Assembly (NCBI GenBank): GCA_012932295.1
Contig: JAAONU010000019.1
Location: 26,243,647 to 26,307,646, forward strand
Direction: 5' to 3'
Length of the DNA: 64,000 bases
Source of the DNA: Cyclina sinensis
Lineage: Eukaryota > Mollusca > Bivalvia > Venerida > Veneridae
The notes below the pieces were generated by a model, which did no database searches, was not told where the DNA came from, and was given only the letters and a program-made list of their open reading frames with translations. The translations under genes were made by a program, and so were the position numbers. Of this stretch, positions 45,701 to 57,460 are shown in pieces. Each line of letters starts with the position of its first letter. The first letter of the stretch is position 1.

Positions 45701-48700
45701 TGATAAAAAGTTTAACTGAACTGACAGTGTCCTGTACAAATGAATCAATTACAGGGCTCGCGCTGGCGTTCGCCAACGGTGCCAATTGCTCCGAATTGCG
45801 AAAATTGGCTCAAAAAAATCAAGATTGGCGAAAACACGCTAAAAGTATGACTTCCGACATTTTGGGAAATCCCCGAGTCAAAAAATAGAATGTTTAGCTC
45901 AGATCGTGGAGGTTGACTGGTTTTCCGACATCAATAGCGGTAAACTAGAAATAAATCAATAGACGCAGTCCACGTGTTGTAATATCCGGTAATATGCATG
46001 TTCGTGTCAGTTTGTGGCAATAAACAGATTAAATATGTGTCAAGTTGTTCGTGAACCAATTAGCTCGATCATAGTCAATAATCACGGATGATTGTTTAAC
46101 AAACAGCGGCTCAATCAAGTGATCATCGTCGGCACTTAAAGGATAAATAATGCGGTTGATGGGATTAAGTGGAAATATTTGGTAGCAACTGGAATAAATT
46201 CTTTCACACGTTTTCGATACGTTTCTTTTAATTTTCATTGTCAGTAAAGGTAATTATGAAAGGTATTTTTGAGTAAATGTACAAAGGTATATATACTGAA
46301 TTTTTACGGAGGCTAAATCAGATAGGCATAAAATAAATTTATGCAAAAAATCAAAAATGGCACCAAAACGTAAACTTGACTTAGACAGTTCAACTTCAAC
46401 TCCTAAAAAATAATATCAAACACAGCTAGAAATTTTTTAGATACTTGGAAAAATGGCAATTCTTGGTTAACATATGATCCTCAATTCTTGTGGCTCTGCA
46501 TTAGCTGGTATCATATGTAAATATCATGTACTTCGATTTGTTACAGTGCATAAAAATATTATGATAAATAAATTATTTTATTTATATTGATTTGTGCTTA
46601 TTTTTTAGTAGGAAAACACCAATTGTTTGAATCTGAGTCATTTTACTTGTCTGATAATCAAAGAGCATAATGGTTCAAAGTGCCTCAGAGAGCACCATTT
46701 ACTAATGAAAATTCAAAAAAAAATCGACGTGGGCCCTTTTCCGCGTCGAAAATATATTTGGCTCAAGCAATTTTTGACCCAGCGCTAGCCCTGAATTATA
46801 CCAGAGCTTTTTTTACAGGTTGGAGAATGTGCCCTTCCCTTAAATTTGGGGAAATTTAATGCAGTTTTTTTTTGCAAAAGGGGAAGAAAAATCTTGATGT
46901 AAATTGAATTTTAGGGGAAAACTATATTTTAAGGAATTTTCCTAAGGGGAAGACGCCTGTAAACGTCGTAGAAGGGGCAAAAACCCTTGAATACTATTAT
47001 TTTCACTAAACAATACTATTGTTAGGCTATGAAGCAAGTTCAAAGTATAATTAATATTATTTTTAACATTGTGGTGACAAGTTTACAATACTATTGTTAG
47101 GCTATGAAGCAAGTTCAAAGTATAATTAATATTATTTTTAACATTGTGGTGACAAGTTCTACTTCAAAACATAGTCTTATTGTTTTGTTCATCCTTATAG
47201 CATTGTTCACAGCTATTATTTGGTCCAGTTAAATGTCATTCGGTCCGGTCAGATTATTGCCTTGTCTGGTCCGAATGTCCAGTGCTTCAAAAAGTTATTC
47301 GTGAAGACCATCAACCATCTCTGCCTCTCCCTGAATGGGCCATCAACTATCTCTGTCTCCCCCTGAATGGGCTATCAACCATCTCTGCCTCCCCCAGAGT
47401 GGGCCAAAACATTGATAGGTATATGGATCTTGGTGCTCTCAAATCTATTGTTAGTGGCTTTATGGGATTTCCTAATAAAATGTATCTTTTTTGCTTGAAA
47501 TAATGTTAAGGCATTTGGGATGTTTTTGTAGTTCTTAATTACTTGTTCTTTGTAGAATGATAGAATTACAAGTCTTTTTTGTCAAAGATTTTGATATGTA
47601 AATCAAAGACCAGTGTAGCAGCAGGACATTTGAATTGAGTTTACAAGATTATTTGAAAGTAGAAACACAAACTTTGTAAATAAACCCACAAGAAAACTGT
47701 AATGTGGCTACCAGCCAGGATATTTAAGAATGCATCTCTGATAAAACAGTATTCTTAGATGATCCCAGAGATGTGATGCACTTAGGCAGGCATGTGTTAC
47801 TGTGTGTTAGTAAAAAGAATTTTTAAGAGTCTGCCTTGTTGTTGTTTTTTTGAAGCCACAATAAAGGAAATGCATGTTCCTTAAAAGCAGCTTGGAAGGT
47901 TAATAAAACAACCATTTTCATTTGTACATGTAATGGTAGTAGGTTTACCACCTAAGAGACTATAAATTATTATCAGTGTCTGTTACTGTTGTCTTTTTAA
48001 TTTTATAGTACAGGTTTTCAGATAAAGCATGTTTTAGACATTGAATATATTTCAAAGCCTGAGGTTGTTGCTAAGAAAAACTTTTTTGTGTGGCTGCGGA
48101 AAAAGAAAAATCCGCGGCGACAACAAGGAAAAAGACGGACGTCCTCAATGTCTCGACAGCCCGAAATATCTTGGCGATATTTGATGACCAGCGCGAAATT
48201 AATTAACTCACCTTGATTAGCTGAACATTTAATGAAATGACCATAATGAAACTGTGCATTTTACGTCTACCAATCATGTGTCTTTTGGTAAAATTAAACC
48301 CAAATTTCAAATACATTTGCTGTGTAGGTTTATTGTGTACTTTTGTTGTTGAAATTTTGTAAATTCTTGTTATTATATAGCAAAATGGATCAATAATTTT
48401 TGCCAAGCACCTAGACGATACAGATGTCGCAGCAGGGTTTATGGTTTCTCTATATAGGAAAGCATTTTTAACACGTCTCAATCGGAAACCAGTCAATTTT
48501 TTTTCTGAAAATACGGTCAGCTGTTTTAAAGAAGCAATTGCAGAATTTTTCGCAGGTCAAGACCCGAGACCTCGGGTCAAATGGACACCCTGAGAACTCA
48601 TTTCAGTTTAGAAAAATTTACTGATTGATTTTTAATTCTAATCAGCAGGGTAAAATGATTTCTTACTTATCTGGCTTAGCTTTAGAATATTTGAGTGAAG

Positions 48701-49783
48701 ATATTTATCTTTTGATAATTGCTTGCTTCTACATGTATGATGGTGGTGTTGGGGGGAGGGGGTGGGGTTGCTACAATAAAAATCAGACCGTGACATGTTT
48801 TTTTACACGAACATGGGTAGTTAGTATCTAAGTATTAATTTTGACCACATGAGGTTATTGAAGTTTGTCAGGGCAAATAAAAAGAGATATTTTTATTTAG
48901 TGACTTGTTAAACTTTTTTAACCTTAGAAAAGGAAAAAAAAAAGCGTCAAGGTGTATCTTTTGGAAAAAGTGTAGCATTTGGCTTCTAAGAACTGGGTTC
49001 CCAAATGTTACAGGACACATTTACAGGGGAAAAATTTAAAGAGCTACTGTCTCAGGAACAACCAGGATATCAGTATATCTTAGCATATTTATTTTATTGT
49101 TTGCCTCGAGGTATTACTTGACATTCATACTCTTCAGATACAGATCTATAGAAGATGCAGCTGTAGTTATTGACTGTCTTGTGTGTTATCTTATTTCTCT
49201 TAAGAATTAAATAGAATTTGTATTCACAGGCTGTGTCTAGACTGTGTACAGTTTAATAACTCATACATGTACTTGATGTGAATTAAAAGTTGCGCTGTTC
49301 AAAGCTCCCAGTCCTTTTAGCAGAGATGTAAGTCTTCCGGGTATTTCTGGAATTCCGGGTTTTTGATATGCTGAGAAAAAATTCCAGGTCGAAATGTTGT
49401 GAGGACGAATAGCTGCCTAAGTCAGTTGAAGTAACACAGCACAGACGGTACCGGGTTTTATATCGTTCATTTCATAACAAAGGTTTTTATTGGTCGATCG
49501 GGGGCATTAGGTGGCTCCCATGACTTCCTACCAATTTCAGGATTTTTGGTCCCGACCCACTCACATCTCTGTTTTAGAAGATGTGTTTGACTGTTTTTAT
49601 TAATATCTATATGTATTTTCTCTCCCACAGAGCTCGAGCACGGCAAGGTTTACGTATTACTGGGGCCAGAATGACAGACCCATCTAGTCAGTGGAGCATA
49701 CATGTTGATATTAAAGAACACCAGAAAACTGGTACTGTGACGGCTTTTGTCAAAGATGCCAAAATATACAAGCCATCAATCAA
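39654..49783 (+). CDS. TMEM132: TMEM132-family transmembrane protein, N-terminal part (3 exons)
   Basis: TMEM132 proteins are single-pass neuronal/cell-adhesion-type membrane proteins with a large extracellular region. Three exons join in frame: 39654-39708, 40236-41031, 49631-49783, giving about 334 residues; families are usually about 1000 aa, so most of the gene lies beyond the window. Residues 1-22 (PFLVWMYFLFAHA after a basic start) form a signal peptide. Family-like text: GFILRDFYN, FIINQ, AEYGPYESHQTLSKELLDVA (N-terminal domain), then PKLQVLVHASPF, HWCAQIFAEAKDVELSSVCI and NVCVASLELHKEWW (the Cys/Trp pattern of TMEM132 domains). Exon 3 has RARQGLRITGARMTDPSSQW. The assignment rests on this pattern rather than a database search; which TMEM132 paralog it represents is not decidable (invertebrates usually have one). 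Confidence 0.85.
39709..40235 (+). other. TMEM132-like intron 1
   Basis: 527 bp, AT-rich, no recognised feature. Confidence 0.8.
40236..41031 (+). CDS. TMEM132: TMEM132-like coding exon 2
   Basis: Acceptor gtttcag ends at 40235; donor gtaggt follows 41031. About 265 codons covering the N-terminal TMEM132 domain. Several NxS/T sequons (for example NNS, NST) fit an extracellular location. Confidence 0.9.
42150..42984. mobile_element. CAGGGTGTTTG-end DNA transposon copy 2
   Basis: 835 bp, flanked by an exact 5-bp duplication atagg (42145-42149 and 42985-42989). Starts cagggtgtttgtttgacccg and ends accgaacagcctg. Colinear with 33887-35081 and nearly identical over shared parts, including gccaatcagcggtcaacatg and gcatttgactg-like interior text. 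Confidence 0.88.
44190..44270 (+). repeat. Minisatellite, left part (interrupted)
   Basis: Units of about 30 bp with 'gggccatcaaccatctctgc' and 'ctccccctgaat'. The same units resume at 47309. Confidence 0.8.
44822..45610. mobile_element. TA-target CAGTACACGCAGCG element, copy 1
   Basis: 789 bp. Ends cagtacacgcagcgcggact and its complement, flanked by TA (44820-44821 and 45611-45612). The interior is the reverse orientation of the copies at 50.6 and 58.3 kb, seen from the shared 'acacacctacatg' and 'cgataatgaatag' text. Tc1/mariner/pogo-type by its TA target and CAGT ends. Confidence 0.88.
45752..46793 (+). mobile_element. hAT-like element with CAGGGCT ends and decayed transposase start
   Basis: Left end cagggctcgcgctgg; right end is its complement with one mismatch; exact 5-bp flanks aatta (45747-45751 and 46794-46798). 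About 1.04 kb. Contains a possible transposase remnant at 46357-46500. Confidence 0.8.
46357..46500 (+). pseudogene. Possible N-terminal hAT transposase remnant
   Basis: ATG at 46357 opens MAPKRKLDLDSSTSTPKK and then hits a stop. A shifted frame just downstream reads FLDTWKNGNSWLTYD, resembling the conserved 'F..W...WL.YD' start of the zinc-finger region in some hAT/KIAA1586-type transposases. The rest of the protein is absent. Recognition is by eye only. Confidence 0.4.
47011..47160 (+). repeat. 75-bp exact tandem duplication
   Basis: Two copies of caatactattgttaggctat through gtggtgacaagttt, period 75, no differences seen. Confidence 0.9.
47309..47405 (+). repeat. Minisatellite, right part
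   Basis: About three units with ccatcaaccatctctgcctc and gaatgggc, continuing the array seen at 44190-44270. Confidence 0.8.
48195..48592. repeat. Chimeric transposon fragment
   Basis: 48.29-48.53 kb is homologous to the interior of the TA-target elements at 50.9 and 58.6 kb (shared gtaggtttattgtgtacttt and cctagacgatacagatgt). It is joined directly to an inverted CAGGGTG element end (gacccgagacctcgggtcaa, then gacaccctg). Confidence 0.75.
49321..49571. mobile_element. 251-bp MITE just upstream of TMEM132 exon 3
   Basis: Ends cagagatgtaagtc and the complement of cagagatgtgagtg, flanked by ttttag on both sides (49315-49320 and 49572-49577). The interior has paired 'ttccgggt' and 'gtcgggacc' text. 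hAT-like by its CAGAG ends, but the flank length is atypical. Confidence 0.75.
49631..49783 (+). CDS. TMEM132: TMEM132-like coding exon 3
   Basis: Acceptor tctcccacag ends at 49630; donor gtaagt starts at 49784. Encodes ARARQGLRITGARMTDPSSQ, then WSIHVDIKEHQKTGTVTAFV and KDAKIYKPSI. Two bases of the last codon carry into an exon outside the window. Confidence 0.88.
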
Positions 49784-50582
49784 GTAAGTAATCAGACAGG
49801 CAGAAATGAATCATTTGGTTTCCCCAAAGTGTAATGAATCAACTGACAAAAATTTAGTGATGAAACTTCTAGTACTAGTTCTACCCACTTGAAAAACATT
49901 TCCTTAATTTAACATCTCAATTTAAATGTATCCTAATACAAAGTAATAATGCTGTGATAAAGAATCATATGTATATAGGAGCAGATCTCTTGCATTGTCA
50001 TTTTTATTGACAAACTATTTGATGCTATCAAATGTTAACATGTGGAGAGAGAGGGAATTCGTCATTGAAACCTGTAAAACATTTCAACATAAACTTAGAT
50101 GATATTTTAAGTGATGCAAATCATGCATGTCTATGTATTTTCTTTGCCTTTAACTGTAGAATTTCTGTTAGTCAGAAGCTGATCCATGGAACAATGTAAT
50201 CTTTCCATCAGTTGTAGAGTCTTTGGAACTGAATGATTGATTTTTCTCTACCACAAAAACTGTTCAGCACTGTTCTATAATAGGATATTTGCAGGTTAGG
50301 CCAGATACATCATGCCTCTATTTGCCTGTCCTGTCTCATTAACATGTAATTTGTCTTACCTTGTTGCCAATATAACACAGAGGTTGATTTGGCATTGATT
50401 GGATGTGGGTGCCTTTTTTGTACACTAACCTCAAATTTGCTTTCCTGAAAGAGGCATTGCTGTGTGTGAAACCATTTCTGTCAACACATTCAATGATTTA
50501 TTTTATGTTTTAGACTTTAAAAAAGATGTGTGTCAAAGAATGAAGAATTCTCCTTTTGCTTATAATGACATTGTGTGATATA

Positions 50583-51693
50583 CTTTACATGCAGCGCAGC
50601 TTTGACGTTGTTAACATTGTCACGGGGGCAGGTTTCGTCTCCGGGTGGCCAGTCGCGGTGGACTGAACACCCAAAATTTCGGGTGTCCGCTAAAATGACC
50701 ACCCCCGAGGGGTATGATCACCGTATGTCATGGTGACAGAACGTCGCGCGTCCCCGCGATGTTCTGACTTGGAGATTACTGCATTTGAACATACTAAGCG
50801 TACAGTACATGTACGTGGTTTTCTTTTTACTCATTCTTATTTTACCTACATGTATTTTGTGGCTAACTTTAGTTGGTCAAATTAAAACCAAATTTCAAGT
50901 ACAAATGTAGTGTAGGTTTATTGTGTACTTTCATTTTTGGAATTTTTGAAAAACGCTTGTTACTTTATAGCAGTAATTTTTGCCAAGCGCCTAGACGATA
51001 CAGATGTCGAAAGAAGTTAAACACGTGTTGACCTAAAAACACAGACAAATTCATTTTCTGAAAATATGATCAACTGTTTCCGGAAGCAACTGCTTTGAAT
51101 GGTCATTTTTTGCGTGAACAAAAAGGATCATTTGCACATAAATGTGTTCGAATTTTGACAGTTTAAATTAGATCTATTTACTTTTCGCAGTTTGATGATC
51201 GTTAGTAATTTATTTGCGTGTAATTTATTTGCGAGTGGATAAACGCAAGCGCGGCACAGATTGAAGACTTGAAAATATATTAATTGCAGCAATTAAAGTT
51301 AACAAGATGGCATGTAGGTGTGTAAATCTATTCATTATTGGCTGTGTTACCCTCAGTCATACAACCAAACATCGAACGTCAACAAATAAAAGTTTAACGG
51401 GATGGGGTACTAAAAAGAAAAAGAAACAACTTCAACTGGTAATAATTACGTATTTTTTGTAACTCATCTGAAAAAAAAAAATAGGGGAAAGTAAAATTGT
51501 GTTGCGACTTCGTTTTTTCGGACACCGCAAACCCCCGTGAACCGATGCTGCGACATGGTTACTGATCACCGCGGACTGACCACCGGGTTTTATACGAATG
51601 AACACTTGACGCGGTGGTCATTTTGGTCTTCAACGCGGACAGTAAAATTGCGGGGATGAGTGTTCGTTGTCAAAGTCCGCACTGCGTGTACTG
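50583..51693. mobile_element. TA-target element, copy 2
   Basis: The right end agtccgcactgcgtgtactg is well preserved and followed by TA. The left end is more decayed (ctttacatgcagcgcagc). The interior is colinear with copy 4 over most of its length. Confidence 0.82.
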
Positions 51694-52424
51694 TATCCTT
51701 TACATGTAGCAGTAGGATACAAAAGCAGGCACACATTTAAAGCAACAGCATACATACATGTAACAATATGACACATATATAAAAGGAATCCCTTTCAATA
51801 GGATGTTTTCACTCCATACCCACAGAAATAACATTTACAGAGACATTCAAGCAGATGTATAATAACAGGATATATTGATAACAGGATAAAAACTAATACT
51901 GAGACACTGTCACAAGGTAGCTAATATTCATGTACATATACATATTAAACACCTGCATAACAACAAGATACATATTATTCAAAAGGACATATTGAAACAA
52001 GTCACAAAATCTTTATAATGGCTTTTATAGCAACAGAATATTTTTATTCCAAAAGACTAGAACAACTGGATGTACATGTAAGTGCTAAACAGTATCATGT
52101 ACAAATACACGTAAACAGGTGGGTCACATTAAAGGTGCATTGCTCAATTTCATTATCACAAAAATATACATAGCATGTATATCAACCACATATGTAATAA
52201 CAAGATATTTTGTCATTGCATATGCCACAGTGAGTTTTAAATATTAAGTTACAGAGCAAATGACTGAAAGTCCTACACAAGCTTACATGTACAGTAATGA
52301 ACAGAGAGAAAAGAAGTATGGGATGAATAACAGATACAATTGACCTGTTGACTGTAAAAGGATAAAAGGTGGAATAGAGCTCTATTAAAAACTTTTCTGA
52401 TACAATGCAAGTCCATGTTAGGTA

Positions 52425-53372
52425 CAGTACACTCAGCGTGGATTCTGCTTTTTCAACGATACCACCACAGACAATTTTTTTTATCACAGACAAACGCAGC
52501 GGTCATTATAACTATAGCTCCAAAAAATAAATGTTTATTTTATAAAAAATTTCAACGTGCTCTGATTTTACATGATGACTTAAAATTTATGATGCCTTAT
52601 CTTTGATACATAACATTGTTTTGAAATCTACCCTCAAAGGAACAACCTGTCAATCACACTTCCCATGACCTTTGATCTTTACATGTGATATAACACCATC
52701 TTTTTTATTGGTTGTTATTCTAAGAGCTAACTTTTGACAGCAAGCCTGAGTAATTTTCCATAAAAAATTCCCACTATTTTACCGCCTTTCCACATCACAT
52801 GATCTAATGCTGCATGCTTTTCTAAAGATAATTAAAGTTCTCATTTTTGGAAAATCTGTACCTATTTTTTTTCTTAGAAGAAATTGACAAGGATTAAGTT
52901 TTCGTAATATATTAAATAAGAAACACAAGTTGACATCTTCATTGTTATCTCTTGTTATTTTTCATAAATGCCGTAGATTATTCAGTATTTGACTTAAAGT
53001 GGTTTTCACAGCCATGAACGCGTATCTACTCTATTTTCCAATTTAATATGACAACTGTTTGCCGTGATGTCAAATATTTTTTTGTACATTACCCAATAAA
53101 ATAACAAAAGAACAATAAGATGTACAAAGTAAGTAGTAAAGTTTTAATAATTAATCATAAAATTAAACAGTTTTTACAGCGATCAGCGATTGACCACGGC
53201 ATTCCCCCGCGATGTACCGCGGGGGAAACGCTTATGGCTGTAGATATATGTCAGCGGTGGTGAAAATTTTCAGTCCGCTGGGTCTTGCAGAAAATTTTAT
53301 GCAAATTTTCATCCGCAATGAGTCTCATCCGTGGGGTCTGGCGGGTTTTGGAAATCTGCGCTGAGCGTACTG
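52425..53372. mobile_element. Related TA-target element, copy 3 (divergent subfamily)
   Basis: Ends cagtacactcagcgtggat and the complement of cagtacgctcagcgcagat, flanked by TA on both sides. The interior does not resemble copies 1, 2 and 4 beyond the ends, so it may be a separate non-autonomous family mobilised by the same transposase. Confidence 0.78.
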
Positions 53373-54544
53373 TACTAAAATAAGCAGACCAAATTTAAAA
53401 TGAGCTTTGAAAACTGAAAATATCAACTGCATTTTTAGCTTGACTTTTTCGAAGCAAGTAATCCAGCTATTGCTAAAATAGGAAAGGTTTAATATTGAGG
53501 CGAATTGTTGTGTTTTTGTCTCTTTACATGTGGATAGTATTTTGATTGACTGACTGAGAATATATGTTATACTAGTTGTGTGTATTTCATTGCACAAGTT
53601 TGTGATTTTTTTCTTGTCCTTTGTGAGTTATCTGATGCCCAGACTAAATCATTACTTCATAATTATAAACTCGGGTCTAAAAGATGTAAAATTTGTAGTA
53701 TTTATATAACATAGAGGTACACTATCAGGATATCTTATCATCTGAAACAGCACTGAGAAAAAATAGACAACATTAAAAAAGTGATTCCATCTTTCTGACA
53801 TGCTCAATTTATTTAATGTTTTCACAAGTGTGTTCTTTCCATCTTACTCTCTGTCTGTGGGGGAGGGGGTTAGAGTTTAATTCTTTTTAAATTCAGTTCT
53901 GCTAGGCAGGACTTGATTGAATAGTTTGTGGCTACCCCATCCAGTTATTGATATTACGTTCACAGCAGGTGCAGCTGGGAACAAATTTCTTTTCTCTTGA
54001 AATAAAACAGTACTGTGGAAACATTCTCGATATTAAAGTTTACAGCACAACAATTTTTTTTCTAGAAATATTCATTTGTACATGTACCGTTCAAAACATT
54101 TTTTCTCTTTTCATAAAATTTAAAAATGTTCTTACTTGAACTTTACAGTACTTTTGTAAAGGATTTAACACACTAATACTTGTGATTTATTCATATTAGT
54201 ATTACTGAGTTTGGTTCACGATTGCATGCAGGAAATCCTTTTCATAAAAAACAATTTTAAGGTTAATTGTTGTTTACTTGTGAAATGAAGTTAGCATATA
54301 AAATACAGTTTCAGTGTTGACAAAGTACCATTTATATTCAGACTAATGAGACTTTCATACTTACGAACCTTAAAAAAGTTATGTTGTCAAATAAATATAT
54401 TATTTATTGTTATTTGACCGTTTCTTGACCCTTAATACATGTACATGTATCTGTAGGTGATATGAGGTGAGAGAATTTTAAGTTAAGGTGTCTGATGGGT
54501 TGTTATGGTGGCAGATGGCGTTCCAGGTAAAAGCTTCAGCAAAT

Positions 54545-54636
54545 AGATTTGATCCAAGTACTGGCATAGATTTGATCAAAGTGCTGGCATAGATTTGATC
54601 AAAGTGCTGGCATAGATTTGATCCAAGTGCTAGCAT
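54545..54636 (+). repeat. Four tandem copies of a 23-bp unit
   Basis: agatttgatc(c/a)aagt(a/g)ct(g/a)gcat repeated four times with few substitutions. Confidence 0.93.
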
Positions 54637-56114
54637 TTCTTGTATAAGCTCTTACAATGTGTCTGTATGCATGCAAACAAATCTGAAAACACAGACTGGT
54701 AACTAGAAGTAACAAGAAATTTAATAAAGCAAGCTTGTTCAAATCAGACAGAAGAGGAGGAAAGCACTGGCTTTACTTTGCTGTATTCTGTAAGTACAAA
54801 GCATAAAATGTTTGGGCAAAACGTGTTACTTTGTACAGAGCTGTTCTACCCTCAGGAGAAGCCTGGTAGAGAGAGGATCTTCAAAGACTTGATGTATGTA
54901 TAAACCAGTGGCAGGAAAGCATTTTCAGATGTTTTGATAATTATTACAACAAACACCACTCTGTCTTACCTAGCAACTTCAGGTCTGTCTTCTATATTGC
55001 AGGCAGTATACCTGTAGCTATTCTACCATTTAATTTTTCTCTTTCTTTTCTTTTTAGGGAAAAATGTGGGAGTAAATAGGTTAAATTCATGTTTCTTGTT
55101 TTAGCACTTTGAGTTTAGTTTTCAGAAAAAAAACTCCTTCACTGACCTCTGACAAGTAATATTTCAGTTAAACTGAAAAGAAGAATGATTCATAACTATT
55201 ATAGCTGTGTTGTTGCTTTCTAGATTAATGTGTGAAGGAATAAATCTCACATGTTCTCCTTTCTCAGTATTTAAATTTGCTATTTAGTAAAAGAAATATA
55301 CAGATCCTTATCTCAGAATTGAAGATTCTTGAATTGCATATTTTACTGTGTAGGTAAAGATCTTTACTTTTTCCCCTTTCATTATTTTGTTCTGCCTGTC
55401 CCTGAATGACAGATCTAAGTAAATGTATAAATGATAACCTGAATGCTGCTGGGGACATTCTCCATTCTGGCTTAACTTTCTCTTTCAGGGCACATCTAAA
55501 TTCATTTTGATACTATTTAGATTTGGTTTATAAAATGAGCAGCTTCCAATCAAATGTATTTTGTATTGCTGTCAGGCGATATTTTGTTTTTCTGAAAACT
55601 TCATTTGGTTGTGAAAATAGTTTTTTCATTCATTAGATGGAGGATGTTTTTTGGTGCAATATTCTTCCCAGCTGGAGATCTAACTCTCTTCCTGGAATAA
55701 TGCCACAGAATCCTAATGGAAAATGACTTCCACAGTTTGTAACATTAAATGAAGTGTTTTAAATCATCCTTTTCATTGCTGTGAGTGGCCTGAAAATGAA
55801 GATGAATTAATTTGTTTAATTTGTATTACTGTTCAGGGGTGCAGAAACCTAGCTTCCAGTTTGTCCATTCCAAGTATTTTAAAGCGCTATTTTCTTGCTT
55901 GTGTGTAAATGATTAAATGTTATCTGTGCCAATTTTTTTTCTTGTTTAAATCTGATTTAAGACAAGAGAAACAATAATTGTATTTTAAGGCAGTGTGGCA
56001 ACATTATTATTTACTCTGGATCAAAGGAATCATCTTGGGAAATTTGAAGGGACTCTAGATAGAATTTGGAAAGTGAGAAAATGCTTATAGTACAAGTACG
56101 TTTTAGAGTTTTTT

Positions 56115-57460
56115 TTTGTCAACCCCGCTTGCGGTGAGCTCGACTTAGTCGCCACTTTTGACGTGTTGTTGGGTGTATGTGTGTCCATGCATCTGTGCAT
56201 CCTTCTGGATTTGTCCAGTCTATATCTTGCTCATTCTTTGAAGGATTACAGAATAATTTGGTACTAATGTTCACCTTGATGGGGTTGTGTGTCGCAAACA
56301 AAACCCAGGTCCGCAGCTTAAAGGTCAAGGTCACACTTGGGGGTCAGTGCAAAACCCCTGTCCGGAGTGTAAATTCTACATACATGGAGGGATTTTAATA
56401 TAACTTGGGACAAATATTCTCCATAGTGAGGCGGAGTGTCGCGCGAAAAATTCAGGTGTCTGTGTTAAAGGTCAAAGTCACACTTAGGGGTCAAAAGTCA
56501 AAGATCAAAATTAAACATTCATTTGTGAGTTTAACTTCTATATACATAGATGGATTTTAATATAACTTAGCATAAATGTTCTCCATGTTGAGTAGAGTTG
56601 TCTCGTGCAAAATGAAGGTCAAGGTCAAGGTCACAAGAGGTCAAAGGTCAAATATAAATATTAAAATTTGTTTGTTGGCACTATATCTTGCTTATGCTAA
56701 AGTATTATGCTAAGTGGTCAGAGGATTTTGAAATTGTTGAGCCCCCTTGTGGTGAGGTCAACTTAGTTGCTGCTTTTCACTTTTTGTGGTTTCGTGTATG
56801 TGCGTCCGTCAGTCCGTGTGTCTGTCTAGGTTTGTCCGGTCTATATCTTGCCCATTCTTTGAAGGATTACAAAATAGTTTGATACAAATGTTCACCATGA
56901 TGGGGTGGTGTGTCACACACAAAACCCAGGTCCGCCGCTCAAAGGTCAAGGTCACACTTGGAGGTTCAGCTAAATACACGTGTCCGTAGCGTAACTTCTA
57001 CATGCATGGCGGGATTTTAATATAACTTTGGACAAATGTTCTCCATAGTGAGGCGGAGTATCGTGCGACAAATTCCGGTGTTTGTGGCAGAGGTCAAGGT
57101 GTTAATTCAGGGTCAAAGGTCAAATAGCAAATTAAAACATTCATTTGTGAGTATAACTTCTATATACATGGATGGATTTTTATATAAGTTATAACAAAAT
57201 TTTCTCCATAGTGAGTTGAGTTTCTTGTGCAAAATGAAGGTCAAGGTCACAAGAGGTCAAAGATCAAATAGAAATATCAAAATGTTCAAATAACATGAAT
57301 TGAGTTTTTATTAGGCACAAATGTTCATCATGAGACTTCGTGTCATGCACATGAACCAGGTCACCAGGTCAGAGGTCAAGGTCACCTAAGATGATGCAAT
57401 GTCAAGATTTTGCCTTGGGTATACAGAGGATGTGATGCGCACATCTCACCTATGTATACA
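56115..57460 (+). repeat. Two-copy dispersed repeat rich in AGGTCA
   Basis: Two units of about 620 bp (from about 56115 and 56738) share 'ggtgagctcgacttagt'-like starts, 'gtctatatcttgc.cattct', 'aacccaggtccgc' and many aaaggtcaaggtcaca stretches. Non-coding. Confidence 0.8.

Larger units (their letters stand above)
44271..47308. mobile_element. About 3-kb insertion splitting a minisatellite, with nested elements
   Basis: Identical minisatellite text stops at about 44270 and resumes at 47309, so the intervening 3 kb was inserted. Ends read gtcttcgaatttag (left) and attcgtgaagac (right), a weak inverted match. Inside are a TA-target element (44822-45610), a hAT-like element (45752-46793) and a 75-bp duplication. 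No intact transposase. Which outer family it belongs to is not clear. Confidence 0.65.
41032..49630 (+). other. TMEM132-like intron 2
   Basis: About 8.6 kb and a hot spot for insertions: a CAGGG-end element, a nested insertion complex (44.27-47.31 kb), a chimeric repeat fragment (48.2-48.6 kb) and a 251-bp MITE only 60 bp before exon 3. The stretches 41.03-42.14 and 43.0-44.15 kb show nothing I recognise. Confidence 0.8.

Noticed and set aside
45658..45888. 76-codon open frame spanning the left end of the CAGGGCT element
   Set aside because: It crosses the transposon boundary and has no recognisable domain.
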